DNA of 64,000 nt, from NCBI GenBank assembly GCA_014905825.1, contig JACGCN010000041.1, positions 358,511-422,510 on the forward strand. Direction: 5' to 3'. Shown here piece by piece: positions 43,983 to 59,601 of this stretch. This DNA comes from Lyophyllum atratum. Its lineage: Eukaryota > Basidiomycota > Agaricomycetes > Agaricales > Lyophyllaceae. Position numbers and translations under genes: made by a program. The notes beneath the pieces are model-generated. The model had not been told where the DNA came from and did not search any database. It saw nothing but the letters and a program-made list of their open reading frames with translations. Numbering within the stretch: the first letter of the stretch is position 1; every line of letters begins with the position of its first letter.

Positions 43983-46285
43983 ATGTCGTTCCCCGCTGCC
44001 ACCCTGCGAGCCAAGGTCGCGCCAAACTCTGCGCGGTTTGCTCGATGCCACTCCACCAAGGCTGGCCCTGCCTCGACGTCCATGATTGAGGCCAAATCCC
44101 GTGTGAGAGAACATGCACGCAACATCTCTCGTTCGAGCACACAAAATGCCTCTGTTGCACCACCAATGTAGGTCTCATTCTTGCTCTGGCCATCCGTAGC
44201 TTGCTAACTGTCACCGTCGTAGACGTCCTGTACCCGCCCCAGGATTCCAGCAGGTGCCAACCGCGAACAATGTGAACGTCAACCTCCCAAATCCCATGAC
44301 TGGACCTGGCCCATACCCAAACGCGCCCTTGGACCATACTTTCGTTGGTATGTCCGGAGGACAAATTTTTCACGAGATGATGCTTCGACATGATGTCAAG
44401 CACATCTTCGGCTACCCGGGAGGCGCCATCCTCCCCGTGTTTGATGCCATCTACAAGTCGGAACACTTTGACTTTGTTCTACCCCGGCATGAGCAAGGCG
44501 CAGGCCATATGGCGGAGGGATACGCCCGTATCTCAGGAAAGCCTGGTGTTGTTCTCGTCACCTCGGGTCCCGGCGCCACAAATGTCATTACACCCATGCA
44601 GGACGCCCTGTCCGACGGTATACCTCTGGTAGTCTTCACGGGACAGGTAGCAACTTCCGCGATCGGCTCAGACGCCTTCCAAGAAGCCGACGTTGTTGGC
44701 ATCTCGCGCAGTTGCACAAAATGGAACGTCATGGTCAAAGATATTTCCGAACTCCCACGACGCATCAACGAGGCCTTCAAGATTGCGACCTCTGGACGCC
44801 CTGGGCCCGTCCTCGTTGACCTTCCCAAGGACGTTACAGCCGGCATTCTTCGCACACCTCTCCCCTACCGAGCCACGACCCCTGGCGCCCATCTCGGGCT
44901 TCCCATGAACCCCCTGCAGTCCCTCGAGCCTCCCGTGGAGGCCAAACTCATCGAGCAGGCCGCCGCCCTCATCAATCAGGCACAGCGCCCCGTCATTTAC
45001 GCCGGCAATGGCGTCCTGTCCTCACCCCTCGGCCCCAAACTGCTCAAGCAGCTCGCGGAGAAGGGCAACATACCCGTCTGCACGACCCTCCAGGGCCTCG
45101 GCGCGTTCGACGAGACAGACGATCGCTCCCTCCACATGCTCGGCATGCACGGCAGCGCCTACGCCAACCTCGCGATGCAGCAAGCCGACGTCATCATCGC
45201 CCTCGGTGGCCGCTTCGACGACCGCGTCACGGGCAAGGTCGACACATTCGCACCCGCCGCTCGAGCTGCCGCTGCGCAGGGCAGGGGCGGCATCATCCAT
45301 TTCGAGATCATGCCGAAGAACATCAACAAGGTCGTGGAGGCGTCGATCCCCATCCTCGGCGATGTGGTGGCGAACATGGCCTCGCTGGTGCCTCTGATCC
45401 GGAGTGCGCCGCGTGAGGAGTGGTTCAAAGATATCCAGCATTGGAAGTCGAGCTATCCCTTCACGTACGTGAAGAGTGCGAAGGGCGAGAGGATGAAGCC
45501 GCAGCAGGTGATTGAGGAGCTCGACAAGCAGACTGCGCATAGGAAGGAGGAGATCATCGTTGCTACAGGTGTTGGCCAGCATCAGATGTGGGCCGCTCAG
45601 CACTTCAGGTGGAGGCATCCACAGTCGATGGTCACATCTGGCGGTCTCGGGGTATGTCCTCTACATGTTATCTCTCTCTAATTACGACTGATCGTCTTCT
45701 CGTAGACGATGGGTTTCGGTCTCCCTGCCGCCATCGGCGCCAAGGTTGCCGCTCCTCACAAAACCGTCGTCGACATTGACGGAGACGCCTCCTTCAGCAT
45801 GACCGCAATGGAACTCGCCACCGCCTCACAATACAACATCGGCGTCAAAGTTCTCATCCTGAACAACGAGTTCCAGGGAATGGTCCTGCAATGGCAAGGT
45901 CCGTAGCCAAGATGACATCCATACATGATTGACTCATCCGCACTATAGATCTCTTCTACGAGCACCGTTATTCACACACAGAGATGACGAACCCAGATTT
46001 CGTCCTCCTCGCCAAGGCCATGGGTGTCCACGCCATCCGGTGCCACAGCGCCGGGGAGCTCCCGACGAAGATGAAGGAGTTCTTGGAGTACAACGGCGAC
46101 AAGCCTGTGCTGATGGAGTGCTTGGTTACGAAGAACGAGCATGTGTTCCCCATGGTATGCAGTCTCTCTTGTGCCTCCATAGAATCGTTTGCTCAACATT
46201 TTCGTATGTACAGGTGGCCGCGGGCAAGGCGCTACACGAGCAATTGCTCCACCCGTCGCTGAAAATCAAGTCAAGAGCGGTCTAA
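43983..46285 (+). CDS. ilv2: Acetolactate synthase catalytic subunit (ILV2)
   Basis: Five exons: 43983-44167, 44223-45651, 45706-45898, 45949-46154, 46214-46285. A mitochondrial presequence ([22 protein letters not shown]) precedes the ThDP-enzyme fold: [14 protein letters not shown] with the catalytic Glu in [57 protein letters not shown], and the ThDP/Mg site [18 protein letters not shown] ... [12 protein letters not shown]. It condenses two pyruvates to acetolactate, or pyruvate with 2-oxobutyrate, in branched-chain amino-acid synthesis. The Trp after VLQ and the Pro in AVTAG-like PKDVTAG are the wild-type residues at herbicide-relevant positions. The frame is intact and near 680 aa. Confidence 0.97.
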
Positions 46286-46931
46286 TACCGTGCCTCCGAC
46301 TCTTAGACCATAAGACGATGGCCCTCTCATCTGTTGTCTAACCCTGCTGTTTTCTTGGATAAAAGCACCAGTTACGCAAATGGAACTTCAGCGCAGTTCT
46401 TTTACCACGTAACCAAGGCCTATCTCGCGTTATATATCCCCTCGCTGCATTCACATTCTTAGTACTATATCCTTCCCGCACGGTATCCATTTGTACCACC
46501 ACACTGATTCCTGACCTGTATCCAAAATGCAAAGATATAACAGTCATCCTGTCTTCTCGCATACTGCGAAAATGTAATCCACAATTACAACAAGATTTAT
46601 AGATTGCCGCATGCTCCAGATGTTCTGAACTTCGAGTCTAGCTAGGTCTTACCTGGTGGGAGGCAGGGACGGTTGCAAGTCGACATAATTCTAGAATACA
46701 GTCTACCGGGTACCCATCCTACACGCGAACGAATGCCGTGTAAGCCGCAATACACGGTCAGCACGACTCTGTATACATCTCAGCTAAGTATATGCATCCC
46801 GCTTCCCGCTAACGTTCGATCTGAGCTACGATATGCTAGTTATTAAAACACTCTATACAAATTGACATGATCTATGTAGAACAATACTCGACAATATTAA
46901 CGAATATATACAAACTGTGCATGCACGGCTT
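46286..46931. other. 3' intergenic stretch
   Basis: AT-rich sequence between the convergent ILV2 and PHD-protein genes; no ORF or RNA gene seen. It probably holds both 3' UTRs. Confidence 0.4.
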
Positions 46932-49900
46932 TTATGAAGGCGCGGGCTGGTACGAAGTGCCATGGTACCGGTACTGCCCCGGATGCTGAGGCGCAGCGCC
47001 AACCGCTGGAGGAGCATGCTGATGTGTCTGCTGCCAATGCATCGCGGCTGGCGTTGGGAGAGCCCCTGAATGCCCGTGCCCGTGCTGGACAGGCCCACCA
47101 CGGCCTGCGTTCACATCGCTAGTGCTATTGTATGGGGCAGGGACAGGCACGGCCGCGCTTTGCTCCGAGGTCGATCGTTGAGAGGAAGTATTGCTAGGAT
47201 TCCATCTCGCTTGCGAAGTTTGCTATTATAAGGAACGTCAGCTTGAAAAGGTGCGTGACGAGAGTGAACGTAACCAACCTGGTAGTGCTGGCCGCCACCG
47301 TTCATTACCGGATACTGAGGGTAGTGATTGTGGGTGGCAGGGTGGCCATAGGGTTGCGTATGGCTGGACGGCCCATACAACGGCTCCGTAGTGGATGAAA
47401 ATCCACGCTGCTGAGGTTGGTAATGGCTAAACGAGATTGGAGCCGCGTATGGCTGCTGTTGCTGGTGGGCCTGTATAGGATGAGGCGGTTGATACTGCTG
47501 TGGCATGGCTCGTGGCGAAGGGGCGGAACGAGCATTAGACAACTGGGGTTCGCGAGCATAGGAGGTGCTCCCGTTCGCAGAGATTGGAACAGGCGGAGCG
47601 TAATTCGAGTTCATGTAGTGGCTTCCGTGCGCCAGGTTCGCAGTCATATAAGGATTGTTCATCTGCGGCTGTCCCGTCCCAGCAGTGGGCCGCTGAGGCT
47701 GCGGAGCTGGACGAGGGGGAGCTGACTTTTTGGCGCGACACTGCGAACAAAAGAATTCCACGCGGTCCCAGTTGCGCCTCCTGCGTCCTGCTTGTTGATC
47801 TGCATGATCATGACATGCTATATGTTGCCATTTCGAACACAGGCCGCATGACATCATCGGGGTACCGTCGTCCTAAGAGCAACACTATTAGATTCCGGGC
47901 CAAAGACGAAAATACGGAAATGAAGTTACCAGGTTGATTCCGCGCCGATGGCAAATCTCGCAATCAAGCTCCCAGTCCTCTCCAACAGGCGTCCTGGAGC
48001 CGCTCCCCGCAGTTCTATGTATGCTTCTACCATTCCCATTATGCGAGCTTGATTTGGCTGTATCCTTCCGAGGGTGCTTGACAGGTTGTGTCTTGGTCGT
48101 TGAATCAGCACCATTTTCCACCACGTCGATCTGAATATCAGAACTACAGATGCAACCCTGATCAGCCAAGTGTCTTCAAGCCGGTAACTGAAGAAAACCG
48201 TACCCTTCAGCAGCAACAGTGTCACCAACAACCTCTGCTGCCAGCTCTGCTTGTCGTTCCCTCTCCTCCCTCTCCTCCCTTTCCCTCCTCCTCAATTCTC
48301 TTGCCGTCTCTCTCCGCTCACGGTCAGCCTCCTCCTTCTTAGCTCGCGCTTCCTGGCGCCGGGCACGACTATTCCGTTCCTCCTCCTCCCGACGCTTGCG
48401 TTCAGCAGCCTCCGCCTCCTCTTTCTCAGACTGCCGAAGGAGAAGCCTGGACGAGCGTTTCCGCTGAGTAATCGCTGCAGAGAGCTTCTGTTTTCGTTCA
48501 ATTTCCTGGAGGGAACATAAGGGTACGGAGCAACAACGAGGAAGATGGGACTGACTCTGAGCTCCTCTGTAACAACAGGGACGATGTCGTTGACCAATAC
48601 TTTGTACAACGCCTTTTCAGCGTAATATGTCGCTTTTTCAAAACGTTCCGCGATATGTTCCCATTCTTCAAGTGTCACACATATCTACAAATGAAAATCA
48701 TTGTGATTAGTGAAATAGAACGGGCCACAGGACGGGGTTATCGCAAAAAGAAACATACCGTTTCCCATTCAACGAATCCTTCTGGCAAAACGGGCGGTTC
48801 CTCTAGTCCCCTATCGTCCAGGGGTACGGCAGCAGCCTCAACAACAGGTTTGACCTGCTCTTCCTTCACAGGCTGTTCCTCTGGCTCCGCCTCCACCTCC
48901 GCCTCGCCTTGTTCCTCGCCATCACTGTCTTCATCCTCCTTGCTCCCACTCTCCTCACTCAACTCCGTCAGATCACTGATGTCACTCCCATCGCTCTCCA
49001 GCCCAGTCTTCTTACCACTCTCTTCCCTCTTCCCACCTTTTTTCCTTCCATTCGCTTTCGCGCTACTACCCTCCTTCTCATTCAACCACTCCTCCGGCAC
49101 AGCCTGCCACTCCTCTTCGTCCTCTTGCCCCCTCAGTCGCGCGCTTACCCTAGTGCCCCTTGGCTTGGGCGGCTGTGGCTTGGCTGGACTCGCCCTCGTC
49201 GATGTCCTCAGCCCCGAACCTGACCGCGCCAGCGCTGACGCCTGGCGATTCAGCTCCGCCAGCTCTTTCGCTTGCTGATCTAGCTTCACTTTGGCTTGGG
49301 ACTTCGCGGCCCTCGAGCGCCCTGCACCGGCGCTCGGTGGCTCGTCTGCCTGCAGGCGGGGTCGCTTAGCTGCAGGTTCCGGTGGCGCACGGCCTTTTCC
49401 TTTAGGCGCAGCCTTGGCACTCGCAGCTCCGCCTCGTTTGCGCTTAAGAGACGCCTTGCTGCTGACGGCTTTGGGGCGGGGTGGTCTGGGGATCGGACGC
49501 TGGAGCCAAAGGCGGTCGGCTGGATTGAAGTAAATATAGGTATCGGGCGCATAAAGAAGCCGAGAGCCACGCACCACCTATCAGCCAGTATGCGTTCTTT
49601 TTGCTGTCGTATCCAATGGGTTCTATCCGCTAAAATGCAAGCCATAGGTCAAAATCTCCAACACAGCTCCCATATCGACACGAACGCACCCATGAAGCAG
49701 TCTCATCATCGGTACGCATGAGCGTTCTAAGCCTCATCGGGTTTTGGAACTGCCATTCCGTGAGCATGTGCATGGAGTCGAGTTTGGTGAGCATGGGAAG
49801 GTCAAGCCAGTTCTTTGACTCTTCCTGCTCTGTAGTCTCGTAGTTTATTGAAGATTGTTGGGCTTGTATGGAATCTGGTTCCGATGGTTGGATAGAGAGA

Positions 49901-50582
49901 CCCTGGACGCTCGCTCCGATGCTGAAACCACGTTCGAGAGTGCTCGCACGAGTCGATTCTGGCATTTTGCTAGTAGCATCGTCATCAAGCTCTACGCCCC
50001 GCTCCGCCCTGTTCTCCTCCTCCTTCCCTTCCACTGATTGATCAACGGCGTCTGCTTGAGGCGGGTGTTCTTCTTCCTCGGCAGTAAGGTCCAATGGCTC
50101 CTCGGGTTCGTCGACGCGTGGTTCAGGGCCTATGGGATTGGCAGCGGGGTCGCGCTTGCGATACTGTTTCCTCAGCGCGGTTTGCCAGTTATCCAGCCTG
50201 TTGAACGCGTCAAATACCCTCTTAAGTGGAGATGAGATAGGCACTCACGAGACCTTGCGGTCATAGGAGACGGTGTACAGCAGCCTCTGCATGATGCGAG
50301 GCAGAACGATATTAGACCCATTTATCAAGTCCTCCTCAATTGCCTTTGCGATTTGAGTTATTTCCACACTTTAGAATAGCGAAAGGAGGTACATACATTG
50401 AGCGAGACATCATTCATGGCGAAGAGGTGGTTGAAAGTAAAGAAGAATTGAGAGAATGCAGCCCATTTCCAGTGTGTGCGAAGTTGCCTATGAGAGTCTG
50501 AGAAGGCGACCTGTTGCGATACGGCTCGAGGTGGCGGCGACTCCTCTCGAGGCTGGACGCGAGCGGAAACCCGACGAGGCAT
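46932..50582 (-). CDS. DDT-like and PHD-finger chromatin protein
   Basis: Ten exons: 50582-50397, 50343-50249, 50197-49690, 49629-49578, 49519-48759, 48684-48556, 48505-48204, 48143-47930, 47872-47279, 47222-46932. It starts MPRRVSARVQPREESP. The first domain (HWKWAAFSQFFFTFNHLFA, IEEDLINGSNIVLPRIMQRLL) has the helical pattern of DDT/WHIM-type domains of ISWI-partner proteins; a Trp-containing strand (KNAYWLIADRLWLQR) follows. Then basic and acidic disorder, a long Arg/Glu helix, and a PHD finger (CEICHRRGIN, CGLCSKWQHIACH, FFCSQCR). The C-terminus is Gln/Pro/Tyr-rich. It probably reads histone tails for a remodelling complex, similar to RSF1 or CECR2; the orthology is inferred. Confidence 0.8.
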
Positions 50583-51039
50583 CACGGGCAAACAAGGTTA
50601 ACGGGGCCACACGTGTCCTCTATGTGCGCGGCGCCGGGGGATAGTTCTAAAATGCGATGTAAGATGCGAGAAGTGGCGAGGACGATGGATTGGAGGCGAG
50701 CTGGATGTTACAAACAGCGAGCTCGAGCCGTTTTGGTTTCGGGATCAAGGTGCCACCAATTCTCAATGTTCAATTATGTAATCAATGATGCTCACAATTT
50801 GTTTCACGCCTCCTCCTCCGAGTCCGTGATCCGCTCCTCCTACTCGACGCCCTGACAACGTTCAGCACGACCTTGGAGACATGTAGGACGGGTATCCAAG
50901 TCCTCGATCCATCGTTATCACCATCGATTGTGGCACACTTGCTATGCTAAATTACCCCTTCGCTCTGACTACGCCGCCGATGATCGATGAAGAACAAAGT
51001 AACTGGTTCAGGTCCTGTTGAAACATATCGAGCACTGGT
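50583..51039. other. Promoter-side stretch without genes
   Basis: Upstream of the PHD-protein gene; only short frames. Confidence 0.4.
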
Positions 51040-51290
51040 ACTGTGCTTGCCCTATCCTCGGACTTTCCCATATGTTGCCTCCCCTTGGCGCGGCACCCAA
51101 TGAATAGACCGCATTCGTGCTCCTGCGCATACCCGACTCAATGGTGCATATTGAAAGGGCAGTTCAAGCAGCTCAAAACTTACCCAGATGCCACAGTAAT
51201 TGTAACTGACCTGTCGCCGCTGCCCCGTCGTCCAATCCAAAGACCGTACAGTTCAACAAATTAACGTGACTGAAGGATTACCTTCCGAGC
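51040..51290 (+). pseudogene. Methyltransferase fragment
   Basis: AVQAAQ and, after one extra A, TYPDATVIVTDLSPLPRRP match the SAM-binding beta-2/acidic-loop region of the methyltransferase pseudogene at 52159-53391. The flanking exons are absent, so this is a partial duplicate. Confidence 0.6.
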
Positions 51291-52158
51291 ATCCAAGCTT
51301 CGACATGATATCAACACGCTCATAGAGGATGTTGACCATCTTCTCTTTGCATGATCCATTCCCATCACATCTTGCGATTACGGCAGCGATGTGTTGAGCG
51401 TCACGACTACTTCTTTGGCAACATGATGGTATTGACCATGGATTAGGCATTCAGAATTCCTGGGCATCTATCACGGCTATGGAAGGCGTACAAAAGATCC
51501 AACCTTTCACCGAACCTTGGGCCGGAGGCGGTTGTGGGAGAAAATGGTCAGCACCCTTAGGTTCTCTAGGTTACTTCAGTCTAACGCATGATTGAGTCAG
51601 TTCGGCGACGGGGAAGTCACTGTCATCGACAACGAACAAAATCACCATCATAAGGCTGTGGCTCGATCCAATTAGAACTCTTGACAGATAGACGCTGAAT
51701 AGATGGTCACTTCTGGGTGTTCTTTCGCGAATAGTGACGACCTATTCATATTACGAATTACCAGCCAGCTTGTCCGGAGCCAGAGAAGAAAGCGTCGACT
51801 GGGATTGTTGCGGTCTACTTCGTCCCTCGCTTCAGCGGAGGATTTGACCCAAGATGACGTTTTTGCGGACATCATCCTTTCTATGTTGAGGCCTGATGGA
51901 ACTGGGCTTTCCGAAGACGGCTAAATATGGAGTTGCGGTACGAATTCTTCAGATTCTGATCAGGCCTCAGCACTTCATTGCTATCTCTCCCAGGCGAACA
52001 CCATCAGTTGTTCTGTTGCGTGTCTTGGCCACGCTGCTGGTCGCTGCTTCCATATTTATATTGCTCGGATACATCGTTTGACCGCAGTTGAGTATAAAGT
52101 CTATCGCTAACGTCTTTCTTTAACCAAGTCCGAGGTCAAGCTCACAACCTGCAATATC
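51291..52158. other. Stretch of unresolved fragments
   Basis: Plus-strand text at 51840-51920 (AEDLTQDDVFADIILSMLRP) and 52010-52080 (VLATLLVAASIFILLGYIV, a membrane-like helix) may be remains of a further gene; nothing joins into a full model. Confidence 0.3.
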
Positions 52159-53391
52159 ATGACCGACGTTGATCAGCTCCGCGCCTTCCACGAGGAAGAA
52201 GCCCCATATACACTTCCGCTTCCGGTCAGTCAAATTCATTGCTGTCTCCACTTCGCAGTTCACCATCCGTCAGACTGATGCCATGGAGTGGAAAAGGTGA
52301 GGCACACAAATGTACCCACCAGCCACAACACCTCAGCTTTGACTAGACTTGATGATATGCACGAGGCGATGAACGTCTACTTCGGCCATAAAACTGTCGG
52401 ATGCGCCGATCCCGAACGACATCACGCAGATACTTGAGATCGGGTACGGATTATCTTATGTTCTTGCTTGTTTAGCACCACTGATCATCCAGTAGGTGTG
52501 GTTCTGGTGCCTGGTATGTTGCACTACCTTATTGTGTGCATGTTGTTCAGTGTAGCGCTCCAAAAGGGCAATCCAGGCAGCTCAAACTTACCCCCACGCC
52601 ATCGTAACTGCAGTCGACCTATCGCCTCTGCCAGATCGCCCGATCCCGGATAACATCAAGTTTCAAAAAACTCGACATAACACAGGCGCTTCCATTCCCG
52701 CCTGCGAGTTTTGATGTCGTCCATGCTCGATATCTCTTCCTACATGTCAGTCTAATTACCCCAATCTTCGAATCCTGATACACATCCAAATTAGTTGTCA
52801 AACTGGGAAACGTCCTTCAGCGTGTTAGCTCCCTCTTGAAGCCTGGAGGTTGGCTTCTCCTCGAGGACATCGACCACATGCTGTTTCAGGAAATGGCGAA
52901 AGTCAATGTCGGACCCTAATATACAAGAATTTTACAGGATCTATTACGAAGTATACACTCCAAGTCGCGGCGTCGATTACATCGTGGGCTCCAGAATGGA
53001 AGAGATCTTGAAAAAATGAATCTATTCTCGTGAGTTCTTGTGCTCGTTCACACAATTCAAGTGCTCAAATGGCGGGGTGATAGGGAAGTCAACGGCCGTC
53101 AAAATAAAGTGTCCATTTGATGGGAGGAGCGAAGGTAAACTTCCCCAGAAAACAATACACATCAGATCTGGCATTAATCGCCTTCGCAGATCCCCAGGAT
53201 CCGCGACCTCGGTCTCGCGATGGGAGAGTTTTTCCGGAGGGGGATATCGGGCACTGTCACCCAAGTTTATCGCTTGTGGCATAACACCCGAAATCCACCA
53301 GGGTTTGTTCGACGAGCTCGATGATCCCGAAAGGAGCGTGTACAACAACCTCTTCGTGATCTCGTCGAGAAAAGCGGCCATGACGATATAG
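52159..53391 (+). pseudogene. SAM-dependent methyltransferase, frameshifted
   Basis: Starts MTDVDQLRAFHEEEAPYTLPLP and continues through LDDMHEAMNVYFGHK. One base out of frame follows APIPNDITQILEIG, then after introns CGSGAW (motif I glycines), TYPHAIVTAVDLSPLPDRP, then a run of six A shifts the frame before LDITQALPFPPASFDVVHARYLFLH, then VLQRVSSLLKPGGWLLLEDID. The C-terminal frame ends HQGLFDELDDPERSVYNN and a TAG at 53389-53391. These are class I Rossmann methyltransferase motifs as in LaeA-like or TAM-like fungal enzymes. At least two frameshifts make it a probable pseudogene. Confidence 0.75.
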
Positions 53392-53842
53392 TTGGTAGCT
53401 AATACCACTGATTATCTGTGTCTACCAAGGATTCCTGATGTCCGAGAGATCGGTTCTGCGACTGGACGTCATTGCTAGTGCGTGGAGAGCTTCAGGTTGT
53501 ACCCTCAGGCTCATCATCGCTGCTGGCGTGACTCCAAATTACACTAAGGCTTACAACTCGATGACCCAGTAAGAAAATCTACTTTAGTCTGTTCCCAACT
53601 TGACCACAAAGACTCGAGGGTAGGATGTCTCGCGCGTTTTGCTGGCATAGATATAATAGAACCGATTACGACTCGTGGAGTCGGACTCGGTACAGTAGTA
53701 TCTGCGGCGCCATGAGACCCTACTCTGAAATCCGACATATCTAGTGGTCTTGGTCAAGATCGGTGCCTTAATAGAGCTCACAAAGCACTCCATAATTTGA
53801 TCTCAGTATATTCCTCCAGGCGTTTGTATAACGATACAGCTG
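53392..53842. other. Intergenic stretch
   Basis: No recognisable gene between two pseudogenes with convergent ends. Confidence 0.35.
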
Positions 53843-55006
53843 TTACAAGCAGTGGTCCGCAATAAACCTGGCCATCTCGTTCACCATCTCCGTCGTACAT
53901 TCATGCCCCACACCTGTGCACAAGTTGATTGTCTTCACACCCTGAGGACCAACATCAAGCTTTTCCACGAAGTCCTTGCTTGCCTCCCAGGGAAATACCT
54001 TGTCCGCCTCACCAGACAAAACCAAGACTCGTTACCGAAGAAACGGGTTTACACCTTCCCGAATCAAGAATGGTGGGTCCAGCCTCTCAACGGTCTCTTT
54101 GAAGCTCTTTGGGAAGTATGGCCCCTCTAAAGTTCTGCCCACTTTCTGGGCACGGAGGGCCATTAACTTACTATAGTCTGGGCATCCAATGATCGGGATT
54201 CCCGTTTTTACTCGTTCGTCTACAAAAGAGCAATTATCGGATTCCTGTCCAACCGTGGAAGTAGGCATAATATACATTTACCATGGGCCAGCGTGATCCA
54301 AGTTGCATTGCCCGCCGAGGCTTATTCCAGCTACTCCCATTCCACGATAGGATGTGGATTGTTGTCCGGATAGAGGAAAAGACGGAGAAGAAGTCGATTG
54401 AGCATGCTTTACGTCCCTCGCCGTCCCCCGCTGCAAGATAACAACACATTGGCAACGGTTGTTGAAGATTGAATAATGAAGACACTAGTACTTTTGTATG
54501 GCGCGTACATGTCGACCCTGAAGTATAGTCCGAATATCAATTAGTGGGTTAATTGGCAAGCACAGTATTTAGAACATTTACGCATGTCGTATATTGTGTC
54601 CTTTCCCAAGCTGTGTCGTTTGTGTGTCTTTCCCAAGCTGCAAGCTCGTGTCTTTGGCCGGGAGCCAAGCATCATTGCACTTGGCATCCACCAGTCGCTT
54701 TCCGTGATTCCTCTGATCCTTTATGATCCCGGGTCCTGTCAAGGCAGCCCAGGATAGTTTGACTGAAGTCAGGCTCACGAAGGTCACGATCAAGAGTTCA
54801 CGATTTCGCTCTTTGGTCTGCTCGATGACAGACAGCGCAGCCTCATCTACGTCCTTTGCAGAACCATAGCGGCCATGAAGGAGGAAGAGACCACGACCTC
54901 CTTTCCCTCGCCCTGACGAGTCGTGGTTGGAGCGGCGGAGTAGACGTTGACTTCGAGCCCAGCGATAACTAACGTTTGCATACCGGACGTCGATGTGGTC
55001 GTTCAC
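53843..55006 (-). pseudogene. Alpha/beta-hydrolase, frameshifted
   Basis: N-terminal exon (55006-54779) contains GLFLLHGRYGSAKDVDE, an oxyanion-type HG loop; an intron (54719-54778) joins it to DQRNHGKRLVD. Further on, GVAGISLGG is the nucleophile elbow (GxSxG), but it needs two one-base frame changes around it (near 54340 and 54310), and LNRLLLRLFLYPDNNPHP lies in yet another frame. The end reads VLSGEADKVFPWEASKDF and GVGHECTTEMV, giving the Asp and His of the triad. Order and motifs fit an esterase/thioesterase of the Abhydrolase type. Multiple frameshifts indicate decay. Confidence 0.7.
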
Positions 55007-55422
55007 GTTGAGGATTGTGGAGTCAAAAAGAGGAGCTTAACAATTTTCCCAGCGATGCGAAATAAATATAATGGCATATGGTCAACTATGTGAAGTAGTA
55101 CGAGTAGTGCACAAGACATTGATGTCTGAAATTATGAGCTCGACGGAGCCACCAGGTAAGAAGGAAGAGATGGGAAGAGACGTGACAAAAACGGCCGTTA
55201 GTCCTAAGGCGGGTGGGATGATATCGGTTGGTCTTGTGTCTACAGGTCTACAGATCTAATAGTAAGTGTCGATGTGATCCCTTAAAGACGCAGGCGAGGA
55301 CGACAGATGCGGTGGTGTGTGATGCCGATGACGAATGTATGCTTGGTATGCCCACGAGGGCTGTGAACGAGCAGGTGATGGAGACAAGAAGGCATGGAGG
55401 CGGTGGATCTGAATAGGGCAGA

Positions 55423-58043
<2,621 letters not shown>

Positions 58044-58410
58044 ATTGTGTATGTAAAGGGTGAAGGGAAGGAAAAGATTGGGAATGAGGTGAGCGCAAGG
58101 GAACAGGTGGTGTGACGGAGAAATTTTCTCCAAACAACGCTTACATTCCAAACACTCACAAATACAGCACTGCCACAACCGGTGCACGATAACGTCCGTG
58201 CGATTTGTCGTGTTTTTTTACGAAAGCAATATTACAATAGGCCTAAGTAAAGAGGGTATCTTGTAGATGAGTAATGGGTAAATGAGCGTAGTGTGTGCGT
58301 AGATCGATATAAAGCGAGCGAGATACGAGAGAAAGCAATTTTGGGCTACCTGTATCATCACGAGTCAGAATGCGTCGGAGAAACGTACAGAAATTACCCA
58401 CAGTGAGAGG

Positions 58411-59421
58411 TTACATAACTATACAGATTGAGGGCTTCTTCCTTGGTTTTCTGGCAGTCTCTACCGGATAGCGGACACGCATCTGTTTGACTAAATCCTC
58501 AAACACATCCGTGATGTGCCAGTTCCGCTTAGCTGATGTTTCATAGAATGGGAGCGCCCAGCGGCTCGCGAGTGATTGGATGGTACTTCGCTGCACCTCG
58601 CGTTCGTTCACGAGATCCAGCTTGGTACCAACGACAACAATTGGGATCCCCTGTGGATAAGCGGTCATGAACATCAACATGAGGTGGGTTTAGATCGGCG
58701 GTAGCTCACCGTGTCTCCGCCTTTGATACGGTATATCTGCTTTCGTAGATTATCAACTTCCTTCAGACTTGCTTCTTGTGTCAAGCTGCCATTGAACATG
58801 AGAACGATGCTCTACGAACGATCTGTGAACTCGCCTGAAAACAAGCACGAAACCTCGGCCAGACTGACGAACTATCATTTGCGCGTGTCGACTAAGGCCA
58901 AAAGCAGCTGCATACCTTGATATATACCTCGTTCAAAGACGTGAATTGTTCTGCTCCTGCAGTATCCAATACTTCAAGCTGTTGGAGAATCACATCAGTA
59001 TCTTCATGACGCGGCAGAACAGGTTATCCGGGAATGTGGAGACGACCCGCCGCTCCTCTAATTATGCTAACCATTGCTCGGGAAGGACTCACGGACGACA
59101 GTTCTCCATCGACCATGATGGTCCGCCGATATTCCTCTGTCCAATCCGCTCATAAGTCCACAGTCAATGGCGACAGAAACAGCTGTTAGGGCGAACCTTC
59201 TATTGTCGGGTCATAATTCTCCACAAATACGTCCCTGATGAAGCGAACTGGAGAAGCCTTGGATGTCGGATTCATTTCCCAGAGAAGTCATGAGCGTACC
59301 TGTGAGCGCCGACTTTCCGACGCCTCCAGCTGCGCAGGGTGGAGGGCTTGGTTAGGGCTACATGAAAATAGATGTCCAATGGCGACTCACCCCCAAGGAC
59401 AACGACATTGAACTGACGCAT
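58411..59421 (-). CDS. rsr1: Rap/Rsr1-type small GTPase
   Basis: Eight exons: 59421-59391, 59329-59300, 59247-59197, 59136-59093, 58978-58916, 58863-58835 (29 nt), 58785-58710, 58650-58411. The product starts MRQFNVVVLGAGGVGKSALT (P-loop), then effector loop ENYDPTIEEEYRR, switch II DTAGAEQFTSLNEVY, GTKLD, ETSAKR and a C-terminal polybasic region ending CIVM, a prenylation CAAX box. EQFTSL after DTAG and no Gln at the Ras-61 position place it with Rap/Rsr1 (Krev) rather than Ras. In fungi Rsr1 marks sites of polarised growth. The intron after GFVLVFS has a GC donor (CAG|GCGAGT at 58834). Intact. Confidence 0.88.
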
Positions 59422-59601
59422 AGCTAACAAATACAGAGATAATAGTATCGACGCCCAAGACAGAGAACAGAGGGAACCAAGAAGAGAGAAGAAGAGAATA
59501 ACGAGCCAAATGGGTAGTTGTCGGCCGTGAGAGCCAACACTTTGACGCGAGGAGATGGTCGACCGTGACAACTTCCCGTACAACAGCCGGCCACAACCAT
59601 C

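Noticed and set aside
44451..45618. Long minus-strand ORFs inside ILV2
   Set aside because: Shadows of the GC-rich ILV2 exon on the other strand.
48655..49278. Plus-strand 207-codon Ser/Leu-rich ORF
   Set aside because: Antisense shadow of the Glu/Lys-rich segment of the PHD-finger gene.
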